Below are positions 1 through 7,690 of a DNA stretch of 64,000 bases, piece by piece. The position numbers and the translations under genes are program-made. Below the pieces are notes generated by a model. That model made no database searches. It was not told where the DNA came from and saw only the letters and a program-made list of their open reading frames with translations. Numbering within the stretch: the stretch's first letter is position 1; each line of letters starts with the position of its first letter. The stretch comes from JBCDCE01 sp039182515. Its GTDB lineage: Bacteria > Pseudomonadota > Alphaproteobacteria > Rhodobacterales > Rhodobacteraceae. Location: the NCBI GenBank assembly GCA_039182515.1, contig JBCDCE010000001.1, positions 62,001 through 126,000 on the forward strand. The letters are read 5' to 3'.

Positions 1-1062
1 ATTGATCAGCACGGTCTGGCAGATGCAAGCACGAGGATCGTTGTCGAAAAGCCCTTTGGGCGCAATCTTGAAAGCGCCCAAGCCCTGAATGCCGATTTGG
101 CATCCCACTTTAAAGAGAACCAGATTTACCGCATCGATCACTACTTAGGCAAAGAAACGGTGCAGAACCTCATGGCGGTGCGCTTTGGCAATGTGCTTTT
201 TGAGCCTTTGTGGAACAGTCAATATGTTGATCACATCCAGATCACAGTGGCCGAGACTGTGGGAGTCGGCGGGCGCGGGGGCTATTATGATAAGTCCGGT
301 GCCATGCGCGATATGGTACAAAATCACCTTATGCAACTTTTGTGCCTGATTGCGATGGAACCCCCGTCGAAATTTGATCCTGACGCCGTTCGCGACGAAA
401 AGCTCAAAGTGATCCGCGCGCTCAACGACGTGGCCCCCCATGAGATTGTGCGCGGCCAATATGACGCCACAAATGAGCTTTTAAGCTACCGCGACGACGC
501 TGAAAATCCGAAGTCCTTCACCGAAAGCTTCATTGCCATGAAGGTGGGTATTTCCAACTGGCGATGGGCAAGCACGCCGTTTTATCTGCGCACCGGCAAA
601 CGCATGAAGGCCCGAAGCTCTGAGATTGTGGTGGTGTTCAAAGACCTGCCGCATTCGATCTTTGGAGAAGCCGACACAAACCACCGAAATGTTTTGGCCA
701 TTCAGCTGCAACCCAATGAAGGCATGACGCTCGACGTGACGATCAAGGAGCCGGGCCCGGGCGGGATGCGTCTTGTCGACGTGCCGCTCGATATGACCTT
801 TGCCGAGGCCCTTGGGCCCGATGCAGAGGAGGTGCCGGACGCCTACGAGAGGCTGATCATGGATGTGATCCGGGGTAACCAAACTCTCTTTATGCGGGGC
901 GATGAAGTGGAAGCCGCTTGGGCCTGGACGGATCCAATTATTGAGGCTTGGCAACAGCGCAGCGATGTGCCGAAACCCTATGATACTGGCTCCACAGGGC
1001 CTGAAGATAGCCTAATGCTGATGCACCGCGACGGACGTCGTTGGCGCGACCTACGTGCGTAG
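1..1062 (+). CDS. zwf: Glucose-6-phosphate 1-dehydrogenase, 5' end outside window
   Basis: Oxidises glucose 6-phosphate to 6-phosphogluconolactone with NAD(P)+, the entry step of the oxidative pentose-phosphate and Entner-Doudoroff routes in the cytoplasm. The frame is open from base 1, and 353 codons are visible of a family usually near 490, so roughly the first 130 residues lie upstream of the window. The substrate-binding/catalytic signature RIDHYLGKE is read at about 132-158, where the His and Lys are the family's active-site residues. The C-terminal dehydrogenase domain (for example RTGKRM and the RGDEVEAAW stretch) is complete to the TAG at 1060-1062. It heads a zwf-pgl-pgi cluster. An in-frame ATG at 97 is internal and not the true start. 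Confidence 0.97.
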   Translation: MDQHGLADASTRIVVEKPFGRNLESAQALNADLASHFKENQIYRIDHYLGKETVQNLMAVRFGNVLFEPLWNSQYVDHIQITVAETVGVGGRGGYYDKSGAMRDMVQNHLMQLLCLIAMEPPSKFDPDAVRDEKLKVIRALNDVAPHEIVRGQYDATNELLSYRDDAENPKSFTESFIAMKVGISNWRWASTPFYLRTGKRMKARSSEIVVVFKDLPHSIFGEADTNHRNVLAIQLQPNEGMTLDVTIKEPGPGGMRLVDVPLDMTFAEALGPDAEEVPDAYERLIMDVIRGNQTLFMRGDEVEAAWAWTDPIIEAWQQRSDVPKPYDTGSTGPEDSLMLMHRDGRRWRDLRA

Positions 1063-1070
1063 TTCACGAC

Positions 1071-1132
1071 TTAGGGTTGCACAAGCCCCTGGGAAAGCTG
1101 CACAATGGAGGCAGCTGAGGGTGCAAACCTAA
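1071..1132 (+). promoter_or_regulatory. Nested stem-loop in the zwf-pgl spacer
   Basis: The outer arms TTAGGGTTGCAC (1071-1082) and GTGCAAACCTAA (1121-1132) pair over 12 positions with one mismatch. Inside them AGCTGC (1096-1101) pairs with GCAGCT (1111-1116). The element fills most of the 95-bp gap between the zwf stop and pgl. There is no following T-run, so it is not a standard terminator. It could stabilise or process the mRNA, or set the zwf:pgl ratio. Confidence 0.5.
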
Positions 1133-1157
1133 AAGCCAAGAAAGCGGATTGAGACAA

Positions 1158-1829
1158 ATGGACCTGAAGACTTACCCGGATCGGGACGTCATGATGCTCG
1201 AATTGGCCAATGTCTTGGCAGGCGAGATCAGAACGCATTTGTCTCAACACCCCTGGACCAGCTTTGCCGTGCCGGGAGGCACGACGCCCGGTCCGATCTT
1301 TGATGCCATATGTGGCGCTGACTTAGCCTGGGACCGGGTGCATGTGATGCTGACAGACGAACGCTGGGTGCCTGAAACCTCGGACCGGTCAAACACTGGG
1401 CTTCTGCGCGCGCGGCTCTTTCAAGACAAAGCGAAGGCCGCGCAATTTGTCCCCTTTTTCACAGGGGACGACGCGCCCGAGCCCGCTCTGCCTGAACTGG
1501 ATAAAACGCTCGCAGATGTGACGCCTCTTTCCATCCTTTTGCTTGGAATGGGCGCGGATATGCACACAGCCTCATTATTTCCTGGCGCAGAAGGCCTCAA
1601 CGAGGCCTTGGCTGCGGATGCGCCCAACCTGTTGGCCGTTCGGGGTGGTAATGCGCCCGAGCCGCGCGTAACACTCACAGCGCCGGTTTTGATGGGCGCC
1701 TTGAGCACGCATGTGGTTATAACTGGGAGCGAAAAGCGCGCCGCTCTCGAAAAGGCCGCTGGGCTTGGAGTTCAAGAGGCTCCCATAAATCTTGTATTGC
1801 CGCGCGCAACGGTGCATTGGGCCGAATAG
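1158..1829 (+). CDS. pgl: 6-phosphogluconolactonase
   Basis: Hydrolyses 6-phosphoglucono-delta-lactone to 6-phosphogluconate, directly after Zwf. The 223-residue product has the usual length of the DevB/SOL family. Family motifs seen are VPGGTTPGPIFD near the N-terminus, TDERWVP around residue 70, and LGMGADMHTASLFPG, which corresponds to the conserved GxGxDGHxASLFPG loop. ATG 1158 is chosen; a TTG at 1149 in the same frame is possible but lacks a better ribosome-binding site. It lies between zwf and pgi on the same strand, as expected for a sugar-phosphate operon. Confidence 0.92.
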   Translation: MDLKTYPDRDVMMLELANVLAGEIRTHLSQHPWTSFAVPGGTTPGPIFDAICGADLAWDRVHVMLTDERWVPETSDRSNTGLLRARLFQDKAKAAQFVPFFTGDDAPEPALPELDKTLADVTPLSILLLGMGADMHTASLFPGAEGLNEALAADAPNLLAVRGGNAPEPRVTLTAPVLMGALSTHVVITGSEKRAALEKAAGLGVQEAPINLVLPRATVHWAE

Positions 1830-1851
1830 AGTTTGTTAAGGAGTTTGAGTG

Positions 1852-3450
1852 ATGTGGAGCGAGATTAAGGCCTATCACGAAACCGTCGCGAAGAGACCCA
1901 TTCGGTCCTTGTTTGACGACGAAGAGCGAGCGAAATTCTTTTCGGTCCGTGCGGGCGAAATGCTCTTTGATTTCTCCAAGACAAATCTCGACAAAACCAG
2001 CCTCGGTTTACTCTTTGACCTGGCCCAGCGGTCAGGCGTGGCTGAGATGCGCGACCGTATGTTTGAAGGCGACACGATCAACGACACAGAAGGCCGGGCT
2101 GTTTTGCACACAGCTCTGCGCAATATGTCCGGCGCGCCCGTGATCACCGATGGCGCAGACGTTATGCCGGGTGTTCGAAACACACTCGAGCGCATGAAGG
2201 CCTTTGCCAGCAAAGTGCGCGACGGCGGCTTTGTCGGGCAGGGGGGCACGATCACGGATGTGGTCAATATTGGGATCGGTGGCTCAGATCTTGGCCCCGC
2301 GATGGGTTATCTTGCGCTGGCGCCTTATGTGGATGGTCCAAAGTGCCACTTTGTGTCGAATATTGATGGGGCGCATCTCAACGACGTGCTCGAAGAGCTT
2401 GATCCGACCACGACGCTGGTGATCGTTGCGTCGAAAACCTTCACGACCATTGAGACAATGACCAACGCCGCCAGTGCGCGGGCCTGGATGGAAACCGCTG
2501 TGCGCGACCCAGCCGCACAATTTGCGGCGCTGAGCTCTGCGGAAGACAAAACCAGTCAATTTGGCATCGATCCAGAGCGGGTCTTTGGTTTTGAAGATTG
2601 GGTTGGTGGGCGCTATTCCATGTGGGGGCCCATTGGACTTTCTCTGATGATTGCCATTGGCCCCGATCGCTTCACGAGCTTCTTGGATGGCGCTTTTGCC
2701 ATGGACCGGCATTTCAAGGAAATGCCGATGGCGGAAAACATGCCGGTGATTTTGGCGCTGATTGGGCTGTGGCATCACCAGGTGTGTGGCTATCCAACGC
2801 GCGCAGTTCTGCCGTATGATCAGAGGCTAAGCCGCTTGCCCGCCTATTTTCAGCAGTTGGAAATGGAGAGCAACGGCAAACGCGTGGCCCGCGATGGCAC
2901 GCCTCTCGAGATCGTGTCTGGCCCGATTGTTTGGGGAGAGCCTGGCACCAATGGCCAACATGCCTTTTATCAGCTCATTCACCAAGGAACGTCCGTGATC
3001 CCTTGCGATTTCATGGTGGCGGCTCGCGGCCATGAAGAGGAATTGGCGCATCATCACCAATTGCTTGTGGCCAATTGCTTTGCCCAATCTGAGGCGCTGA
3101 TGATCGGACGCTCCATGGAGGAAGCGCGCGCGTTGATGACCAAGAAAGGCTTTGAAGGCGCAGAGCTTGAGCGCCAGGCCGCGCACCGGGTCTTTGAGGG
3201 CAACCGCCCCTCCACAACCCTGATTTATCCCAAGCTAACCCCCTTTGTGCTTGGCCAAATTATTGCGCTTTATGAGCATCGGGTTTTTGTTGAGGGCGTG
3301 ATTTTAGGGATCAATTCTTACGATCAATGGGGCGTGGAGCTCGGCAAAGAGCTGGCCACAGCCCTTGGCCCGATTGTGCGAGGCGAACAAAGCGCGCAAG
3401 GCAAAGACGGCTCTACCCAGGCCCTTGTGCGGTTTCTCTCAGAGGGCTGA
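1852..3450 (+). CDS. pgi: Glucose-6-phosphate isomerase
   Basis: Interconverts glucose 6-phosphate and fructose 6-phosphate in the cytoplasm. The product is 532 residues, typical of bacterial Pgi. Both family signatures are present: GGRYSMWGPIGLSL (about 255-270) and GINSYDQWGVELGK near the C-terminus, where the Lys is the catalytic base region. ATG 1852 follows AAGGAG at 1838-1843 with 8-nt spacing; a GTG immediately before it (1849) is less likely. It is the last gene of the zwf-pgl-pgi set, and its 3' end overlaps the converging thioesterase gene by 12 bp. Confidence 0.97.
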   Translation: MWSEIKAYHETVAKRPIRSLFDDEERAKFFSVRAGEMLFDFSKTNLDKTSLGLLFDLAQRSGVAEMRDRMFEGDTINDTEGRAVLHTALRNMSGAPVITDGADVMPGVRNTLERMKAFASKVRDGGFVGQGGTITDVVNIGIGGSDLGPAMGYLALAPYVDGPKCHFVSNIDGAHLNDVLEELDPTTTLVIVASKTFTTIETMTNAASARAWMETAVRDPAAQFAALSSAEDKTSQFGIDPERVFGFEDWVGGRYSMWGPIGLSLMIAIGPDRFTSFLDGAFAMDRHFKEMPMAENMPVILALIGLWHHQVCGYPTRAVLPYDQRLSRLPAYFQQLEMESNGKRVARDGTPLEIVSGPIVWGEPGTNGQHAFYQLIHQGTSVIPCDFMVAARGHEEELAHHHQLLVANCFAQSEALMIGRSMEEARALMTKKGFEGAELERQAAHRVFEGNRPSTTLIYPKLTPFVLGQIIALYEHRVFVEGVILGINSYDQWGVELGKELATALGPIVRGEQSAQGKDGSTQALVRFLSEG

Positions 3451-3912
3451 CGCCGCGCCGTCGCGCGTTTGAAACGTCTCTTTCAAGGCTTCTGGCAGGG
3501 GGCGTTTGGAGCTGTCGGGATTGAGCGACACGATGATGGCGCCGCCCAACGTGGTGCAGGTGCCGCGCACCCAAACGGCATATTCCATCACAAAGCTCGA
3601 GCTGCGAAACGAGGCGGTGCGGCCCGTCACAATGTAGTCGTCGTGCAAGAGAACCTCCGCCTTAAAATCGAGGCTTATGGATTTCAGCACAATGCGCGGC
3701 GGGGTGCCTTTATACGTGTTCACGCCGTAGTCGCGGAAATAGTGGATCCGGAAGTTCTCGAACCACCTTAGGTAAGCGGTGTTGTTGACGTGCCCAAGCA
3801 CATCCAATTCACCGAAGCGAACGCGGTCCATCATACCAAAAGTCCAGGGCTCCGGGATCTGAGCCTCCCGCAGCTGTGCGGTGGAAAGTGGGGTGAGGTA
3901 GGGCATGTCCAT
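3439..3912 (-). CDS. Acyl-CoA thioesterase, 4HBT/YbgC hotdog family
   Basis: A 157-residue single hotdog-fold protein. The motif FGELDVLGHVNNTAYLRWFE (about 33-52) is the YbgC/4-hydroxybenzoyl-CoA thioesterase signature, with Asp37 as the expected nucleophile. Members hydrolyse acyl-CoA thioesters; the substrate here is unknown. ATG 3912 is chosen because AGGAG lies 6 nt upstream; the open frame extends to 4023 but that part looks like non-coding leader. It converges on pgi with a 12-bp overlap and has no obvious operon partner. Confidence 0.85.
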   Translation of the reverse strand: MDMPYLTPLSTAQLREAQIPEPWTFGMMDRVRFGELDVLGHVNNTAYLRWFENFRIHYFRDYGVNTYKGTPPRIVLKSISLDFKAEVLLHDDYIVTGRTASFRSSSFVMEYAVWVRGTCTTLGGAIIVSLNPDSSKRPLPEALKETFQTRDGAASAL

Positions 3913-4172
3913 GAGCGTCTCCTGACCCTTTGCGCCGGGTCTCGCCGTGGGGGCCTTATCCCAGGAAGCCTGGGTCAGGCAACGCGTAAATCCCTCGCAA
4001 CATGAACTTGGTGGCGAAGACAATTCCGGCTCCGCAACTGGCTTTCAGGCTGTTGTGCTGCGGTCAACCTCTGATTTTGGTGTGAGATTTCTGCGCTGGT
4101 TTGGTTTTGCCGTAAGATTGGTTCTATGCAAATGCACCTCCGAACGCTACGAAGCCTCAGCGAGGAGAAGGG

Positions 4173-6062
4173 ATGGAAGTTACTGTTCTTACATACGAAA
4201 TGATGGCGGTCTTGGCACTGCTGGCCTTAACCGTATTTCTCTTCGTTTCCGAGATTATTCGCATAGACCTGGCCGCAATCCTGGTGATGGTCATCTTAGG
4301 TGGCCTTAGCGCGCTACCGGGCTTGGAAAACCTCTCCAACAGAGCAGAGCTTTTCTCAGGGTTTTCGTCAAACGCGGTCATCTCGATCATCGCGGTTATG
4401 ATCATCGGGGCGGGTTTGGACAAAACGGGCCTGATGTCGAAAGTCGCATCGCTCATCTTGAAACGCGGCGGCACCACTGAGGCGCGGATCATTCCGATTG
4501 TGTCGAGCACGGTTGGGGTCATCAGTTCGTTCATGCAAAACGTGGGTGCTGCGGCCCTCTTTTTGCCGGTGATCAGCCGGATCTCCGCGCGCACTGAGAT
4601 CCCAATGAGCCGATTGGCCATGCCAATGGGCTTTTGTGCCATCCTGGGCGGCACGATCACGATGGTTGGCTCATCGCCGCTGATCCTTTTGAACGACCTT
4701 CTCATCTCGGCCAACCGCACGCTGCCTGCTGATCAGCAGATGGAAACCTTTGGCCTTTTTGATGTGACACCAATTGGCATTATGCTCGTGCTCACAGGCG
4801 TGCTCTATTTTGTCCTTCTGGGGCGATGGATCCTGCCGGATCAGCGCGGGCGCGGCGAAGACGGGGGCGCTGCGCGCACTATGCAGTCCTACATTGAGAA
4901 CACCTATGGATTGCGGGCCGATATCTTCGAGGTTGTTGTGCCCGAAAGCTCGATTTTGATCAGCGAAACCCTGTCAGACATCATGGTGGCACATCACCTC
5001 TACATTCTGGGCACCTATAACAAGGGGAGCAAAGTGATCGCCCCCATGGCGGACACAGAGATTGAAGCCCCGATGCGATTGGCCGTTTTGGGTCTGCGCC
5101 GTGTCTTAGAGTATGAATTTGCGGAACCTTACGGCTTGGAGATCCTGCCCAGTCTCGATGTCTTTGCAGATGATTTTGCCGCAACGGAGTCCGGTGTGGC
5201 AGAACTCGTTATTCCACCAAGTTCAGCGGTCATTGGACGCTCTCCCATCGACCTTCGCTTGCGGCAATCCCACGGCCTGTCCATTCTTGCGATCCACCGA
5301 GGCGAAGACACGCTGAGCCACGTCGAAACAGACGATCACGTCGCGACCCATATTGGAGCCGTTGAGCTACAGGCCGGCGATACGCTTGTTGTCCACGTGC
5401 AATGGGAGCGCCTGATGCGCGCGAAGGCGGATCCAAACTTCGTTGTGGTCACGTCTGATTTCCCACAAGAGGAACTGCGCCCGCAAAAGGTCAACTGGGC
5501 ACTTGGCTTTTTTGCCATGACCCTTGGGCTCATCCTCTTTACGGATATTTTGCTGTCTTTATGCTTGCTGGCAGGGGCTGTGGGCATGATCCTGTCGCGG
5601 GTGTTGTCGATTGACGAGGCTTATGGGGCTGTGAGCTGGAGCACTGTATTCTTGTTGGCCTCGCTGATCCCTTTGGGCATGGCCGTGCAAAATACAGGCA
5701 CAGCCGCGTGGATTGCGGAGAGAATTTTGTCCCTTCTGGATGGATGGCCCGTTTGGACGCTGCAAGCCAGCCTCGCTGTGTTGGCCACGATCTTCACGCT
5801 TGTGATGTCAAACGTGGGCGCCACGGTCTTGCTTGTCCCCCTGGCGATATCTATTGCCATTTCCGCGGGCGGCGATCCGGCGATCTTTGCTCTGACTGTG
5901 GCGCTCTCCACATCGAATTCCTTCTTGATCCCCACACACCAAGTGAACGCGCTGATCATGGGGCCCGCTGGTTATAGAGTGGTGGATTTTGTGAGGTCAG
6001 GCGGGATCATGACCATCCTGTTCTTGATCGTGTCCTTGGCCGGGTTGATGCAGTTTTTCTAG
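4173..6062 (+). CDS. SLC13-family (DASS) permease with TrkA-C/RCK_C domains
   Basis: A 629-residue inner-membrane transporter. The N-terminal half carries about five to six transmembrane segments and a first membrane-hairpin motif (SFMQNVGAAALFLPV, then GGTITMVGSSPLILLNDL). A central soluble part of about 200 residues holds two TrkA-C-like segments (around 230-300 and 335-420, the second ending in GDTLVVHV). The C-terminal half repeats the membrane unit with MSNVGATVLLVPLA. This layout matches DASS/SLC13 permeases carrying sulfate, di- or tricarboxylates; the substrate cannot be told. GAGGAGAAG just before ATG 4173 is the ribosome-binding site. It appears monocistronic. Confidence 0.88.
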   Translation: MEVTVLTYEMMAVLALLALTVFLFVSEIIRIDLAAILVMVILGGLSALPGLENLSNRAELFSGFSSNAVISIIAVMIIGAGLDKTGLMSKVASLILKRGGTTEARIIPIVSSTVGVISSFMQNVGAAALFLPVISRISARTEIPMSRLAMPMGFCAILGGTITMVGSSPLILLNDLLISANRTLPADQQMETFGLFDVTPIGIMLVLTGVLYFVLLGRWILPDQRGRGEDGGAARTMQSYIENTYGLRADIFEVVVPESSILISETLSDIMVAHHLYILGTYNKGSKVIAPMADTEIEAPMRLAVLGLRRVLEYEFAEPYGLEILPSLDVFADDFAATESGVAELVIPPSSAVIGRSPIDLRLRQSHGLSILAIHRGEDTLSHVETDDHVATHIGAVELQAGDTLVVHVQWERLMRAKADPNFVVVTSDFPQEELRPQKVNWALGFFAMTLGLILFTDILLSLCLLAGAVGMILSRVLSIDEAYGAVSWSTVFLLASLIPLGMAVQNTGTAAWIAERILSLLDGWPVWTLQASLAVLATIFTLVMSNVGATVLLVPLAISIAISAGGDPAIFALTVALSTSNSFLIPTHQVNALIMGPAGYRVVDFVRSGGIMTILFLIVSLAGLMQFF

Positions 6063-6572
6063 CAAAATCGATGTGCCAACAAAGGTCGTAAGTTAACTTA
6101 CAGCTCAAATGCACATCCACATTTCGTCCTATTGCGATATTGGCAACACGAAAGCTTCAGGTTTGTCTCAAAGCACTCGGGAAAGACTGTCATGTCGTAC
6201 ACCAGTAAACCCGACACCAAAATTGAGCTATTGGGTTCATTGTGGACGGCGGAATTGATAGACTTTGTTGAATTTCTCGAGCAGATCTTTGTTTTCTGCA
6301 ACGCGTCGTCGAACAGACAATCAAGGATTATTTCTAGCGTTCAAAAACCCCAAGACTTCGGCATAACCAGGGACAAACACGTGCGGTTCGATAGAAGCGT
6401 ATTTTTTTGCTGTGAGAGGCCTTTTTTGGGTTCCGAACCAAGTCAGGTCTTTGAAGGCTAATTTATCAAGCAACCACATAAACTTGAAAAACGGAATTAA
6501 ATTCTGCACCATAGTCAAAACGAAAAAGACTGAGGGTGTTGGGCTGAACGAATATGCCTTGGAGGTGGTCAA
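6063..6572. other. AT-richer intergenic region without a supported gene
   Basis: These 510 bp are visibly richer in A+T than their surroundings. Small open frames exist on both strands (6132-6461 on plus, 6321-6572 on minus), but neither has a good ribosome-binding site or a recognisable domain. A 14-bp palindrome is annotated separately. The region may be decayed or recently acquired DNA. Confidence 0.5.
6088..6101. repeat. 14-bp perfect palindrome
   Basis: GTAAGTTAACTTAC reads the same on both strands and lies 25 bp after the SLC13 permease stop. Perfect 14-bp symmetry in a non-coding stretch suggests a possible operator for a dimeric regulator, but no adjacent promoter or regulator gene supports a role. 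Confidence 0.4.
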
Positions 6573-7118
6573 ATGCTGCTGCTGCGAGTTCTTTTTCTTC
6601 CGTTGTCAATGCTAACTGTTCTGGCAGGCTGCAACACTGAACAGCTACTTGCGGCGCAATTGGCGGTGAATTCGATTGCAGCCACAGACTGCAAGGCGCG
6701 TGGCGGTGTTTGGCAGGTTAGAGGCAGCAGCGGATTTTGCCAAACGTTTACGCCATCAGTGCGGACGACAACGCCCGCGCCCGTAGCTGCCCCGGTAGCG
6801 GCGCGCGCGAGTTCGAAACCTCAAGGGCAAAGTGCGAACCGTTGTGTTTCTGTATCGAGCCCAACTTCGAATCCTGGTGCGTTTTTCAAAGCCAAAATGA
6901 CGAATAATTGCAGCACAACCATCTGGGTGAGTTTTTGCCCACGTGCCCAATGCGGACAAACTGCAAGATTCTATAACAGTGCTGAGACGTTACGCCCGGG
7001 CGCGTCAGTACCAGTTGATCCTGAAGGACAAGGAATACGTTGGGCTTCATGTTTTTATACACAACCAGACTACTTTACACCGCGTTCAACGTCACCCGGA
7101 AAATTTGTTTGCGATTAG
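6573..7118 (+). CDS. Cysteine-rich lipoprotein of unknown function
   Basis: A 181-residue product with a lipoprotein signal: hydrophobic stretch 2-18 followed by the lipobox LAGC with Cys20, so it is probably anchored in the envelope. A Pro/Ala-rich linker (about 65-85) leads to a C-terminal part of about 90 residues with several cysteines (NRCVSVSS, NNCSTTIWVSFCPRAQCG, ASCF and a final CD), suggesting a small disulfide-bonded periplasmic domain. A strong GGAGGTGG precedes ATG 6573. I do not recognise the domain. Its AT-richer flanks and isolation hint at horizontal acquisition. Confidence 0.7.
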   Translation: MLLLRVLFLPLSMLTVLAGCNTEQLLAAQLAVNSIAATDCKARGGVWQVRGSSGFCQTFTPSVRTTTPAPVAAPVAARASSKPQGQSANRCVSVSSPTSNPGAFFKAKMTNNCSTTIWVSFCPRAQCGQTARFYNSAETLRPGASVPVDPEGQGIRWASCFYTQPDYFTPRSTSPGKFVCD

Positions 7119-7497
7119 TCTCAATGGTGGTATAGGGCATTGAATTTGTTGTAAAATTTAAGAAGTTGCGTTGCTTTTTGCGCTTATTGTCCAGGCTCAT
7201 ACCTGTGGCTCTCTGCGTCGAAGATTGCGATTTGGTTTAGGGTTACACGTGCCAACGGCTTCCGGTTGAAAGCGTCAGACGGCTATACCTCCAGGGCTGC
7301 ATGTAGATGATAAGGGACAAGATGGTATGGGAACCGTTGTCACGCGCAAATGTTCTCAAACGCCCCCCTGACAATGCCCATCTCATCTGCGCGACTTAGC
7401 AATTCACGAGGTTGATCACTGAATTTGCTGAAGGTCGAACCAGATCCAATGGTCGACACCCGCATTGTGTATTTTTATGAGTGATGTTTTTCAAAAA
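7119..7497. other. Intergenic region, no gene seen
   Basis: This 379-bp stretch between the lipoprotein gene and tRNA-Gly shows no frame with start signals or recognisable protein content on either strand. A TTTTT run directly follows the tRNA CCA on the minus strand (7493-7497) and may serve as its 3' end. Confidence 0.5.
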
Positions 7498-7571
7498 TGG
7501 AGCGGGTAACGGGAATCGAACCCGTAACAAGAGCTTGGGAAGCTCGTGTGATACCTTTTCACCATACCCGC
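7498..7571 (-). tRNA. tRNA-Gly (anticodon CCC)
   Basis: On the minus strand a 74-nt cloverleaf begins with acceptor arm GCGGGTA, paired with TACCCGC, followed by discriminator T and an encoded CCA. The T-arm reads ACGGGTTCGATTCCCGT. The anticodon loop TTCCCAA sits in a stem of four good pairs plus one closing C-T mismatch, giving anticodon CCC, which reads GGG codons. Confidence 0.93.
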
Positions 7572-7690
7572 GCACCGTTGGTGTAGGCTTGAGGCCTTTG
7601 AGCGTCAAGCTGGATCACCTGAGGATCTTCGGTCAGCCCTATTGCGCTTAAGAGACCCTTTTGAACAAAAGGCCGACGCGCCGTGTGCGC

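Noticed and set aside
6132..6461. Plus-strand 109-codon frame in the AT-richer region
   Set aside because: No start signal, no domain, biased composition typical of random AT-rich sequence.
6321..6572. Minus-strand 83-codon frame whose C-terminal half looks protein-like
   Set aside because: No ribosome-binding site, no recognised domain and overlap with competing frames; could at most be a decayed gene fragment.
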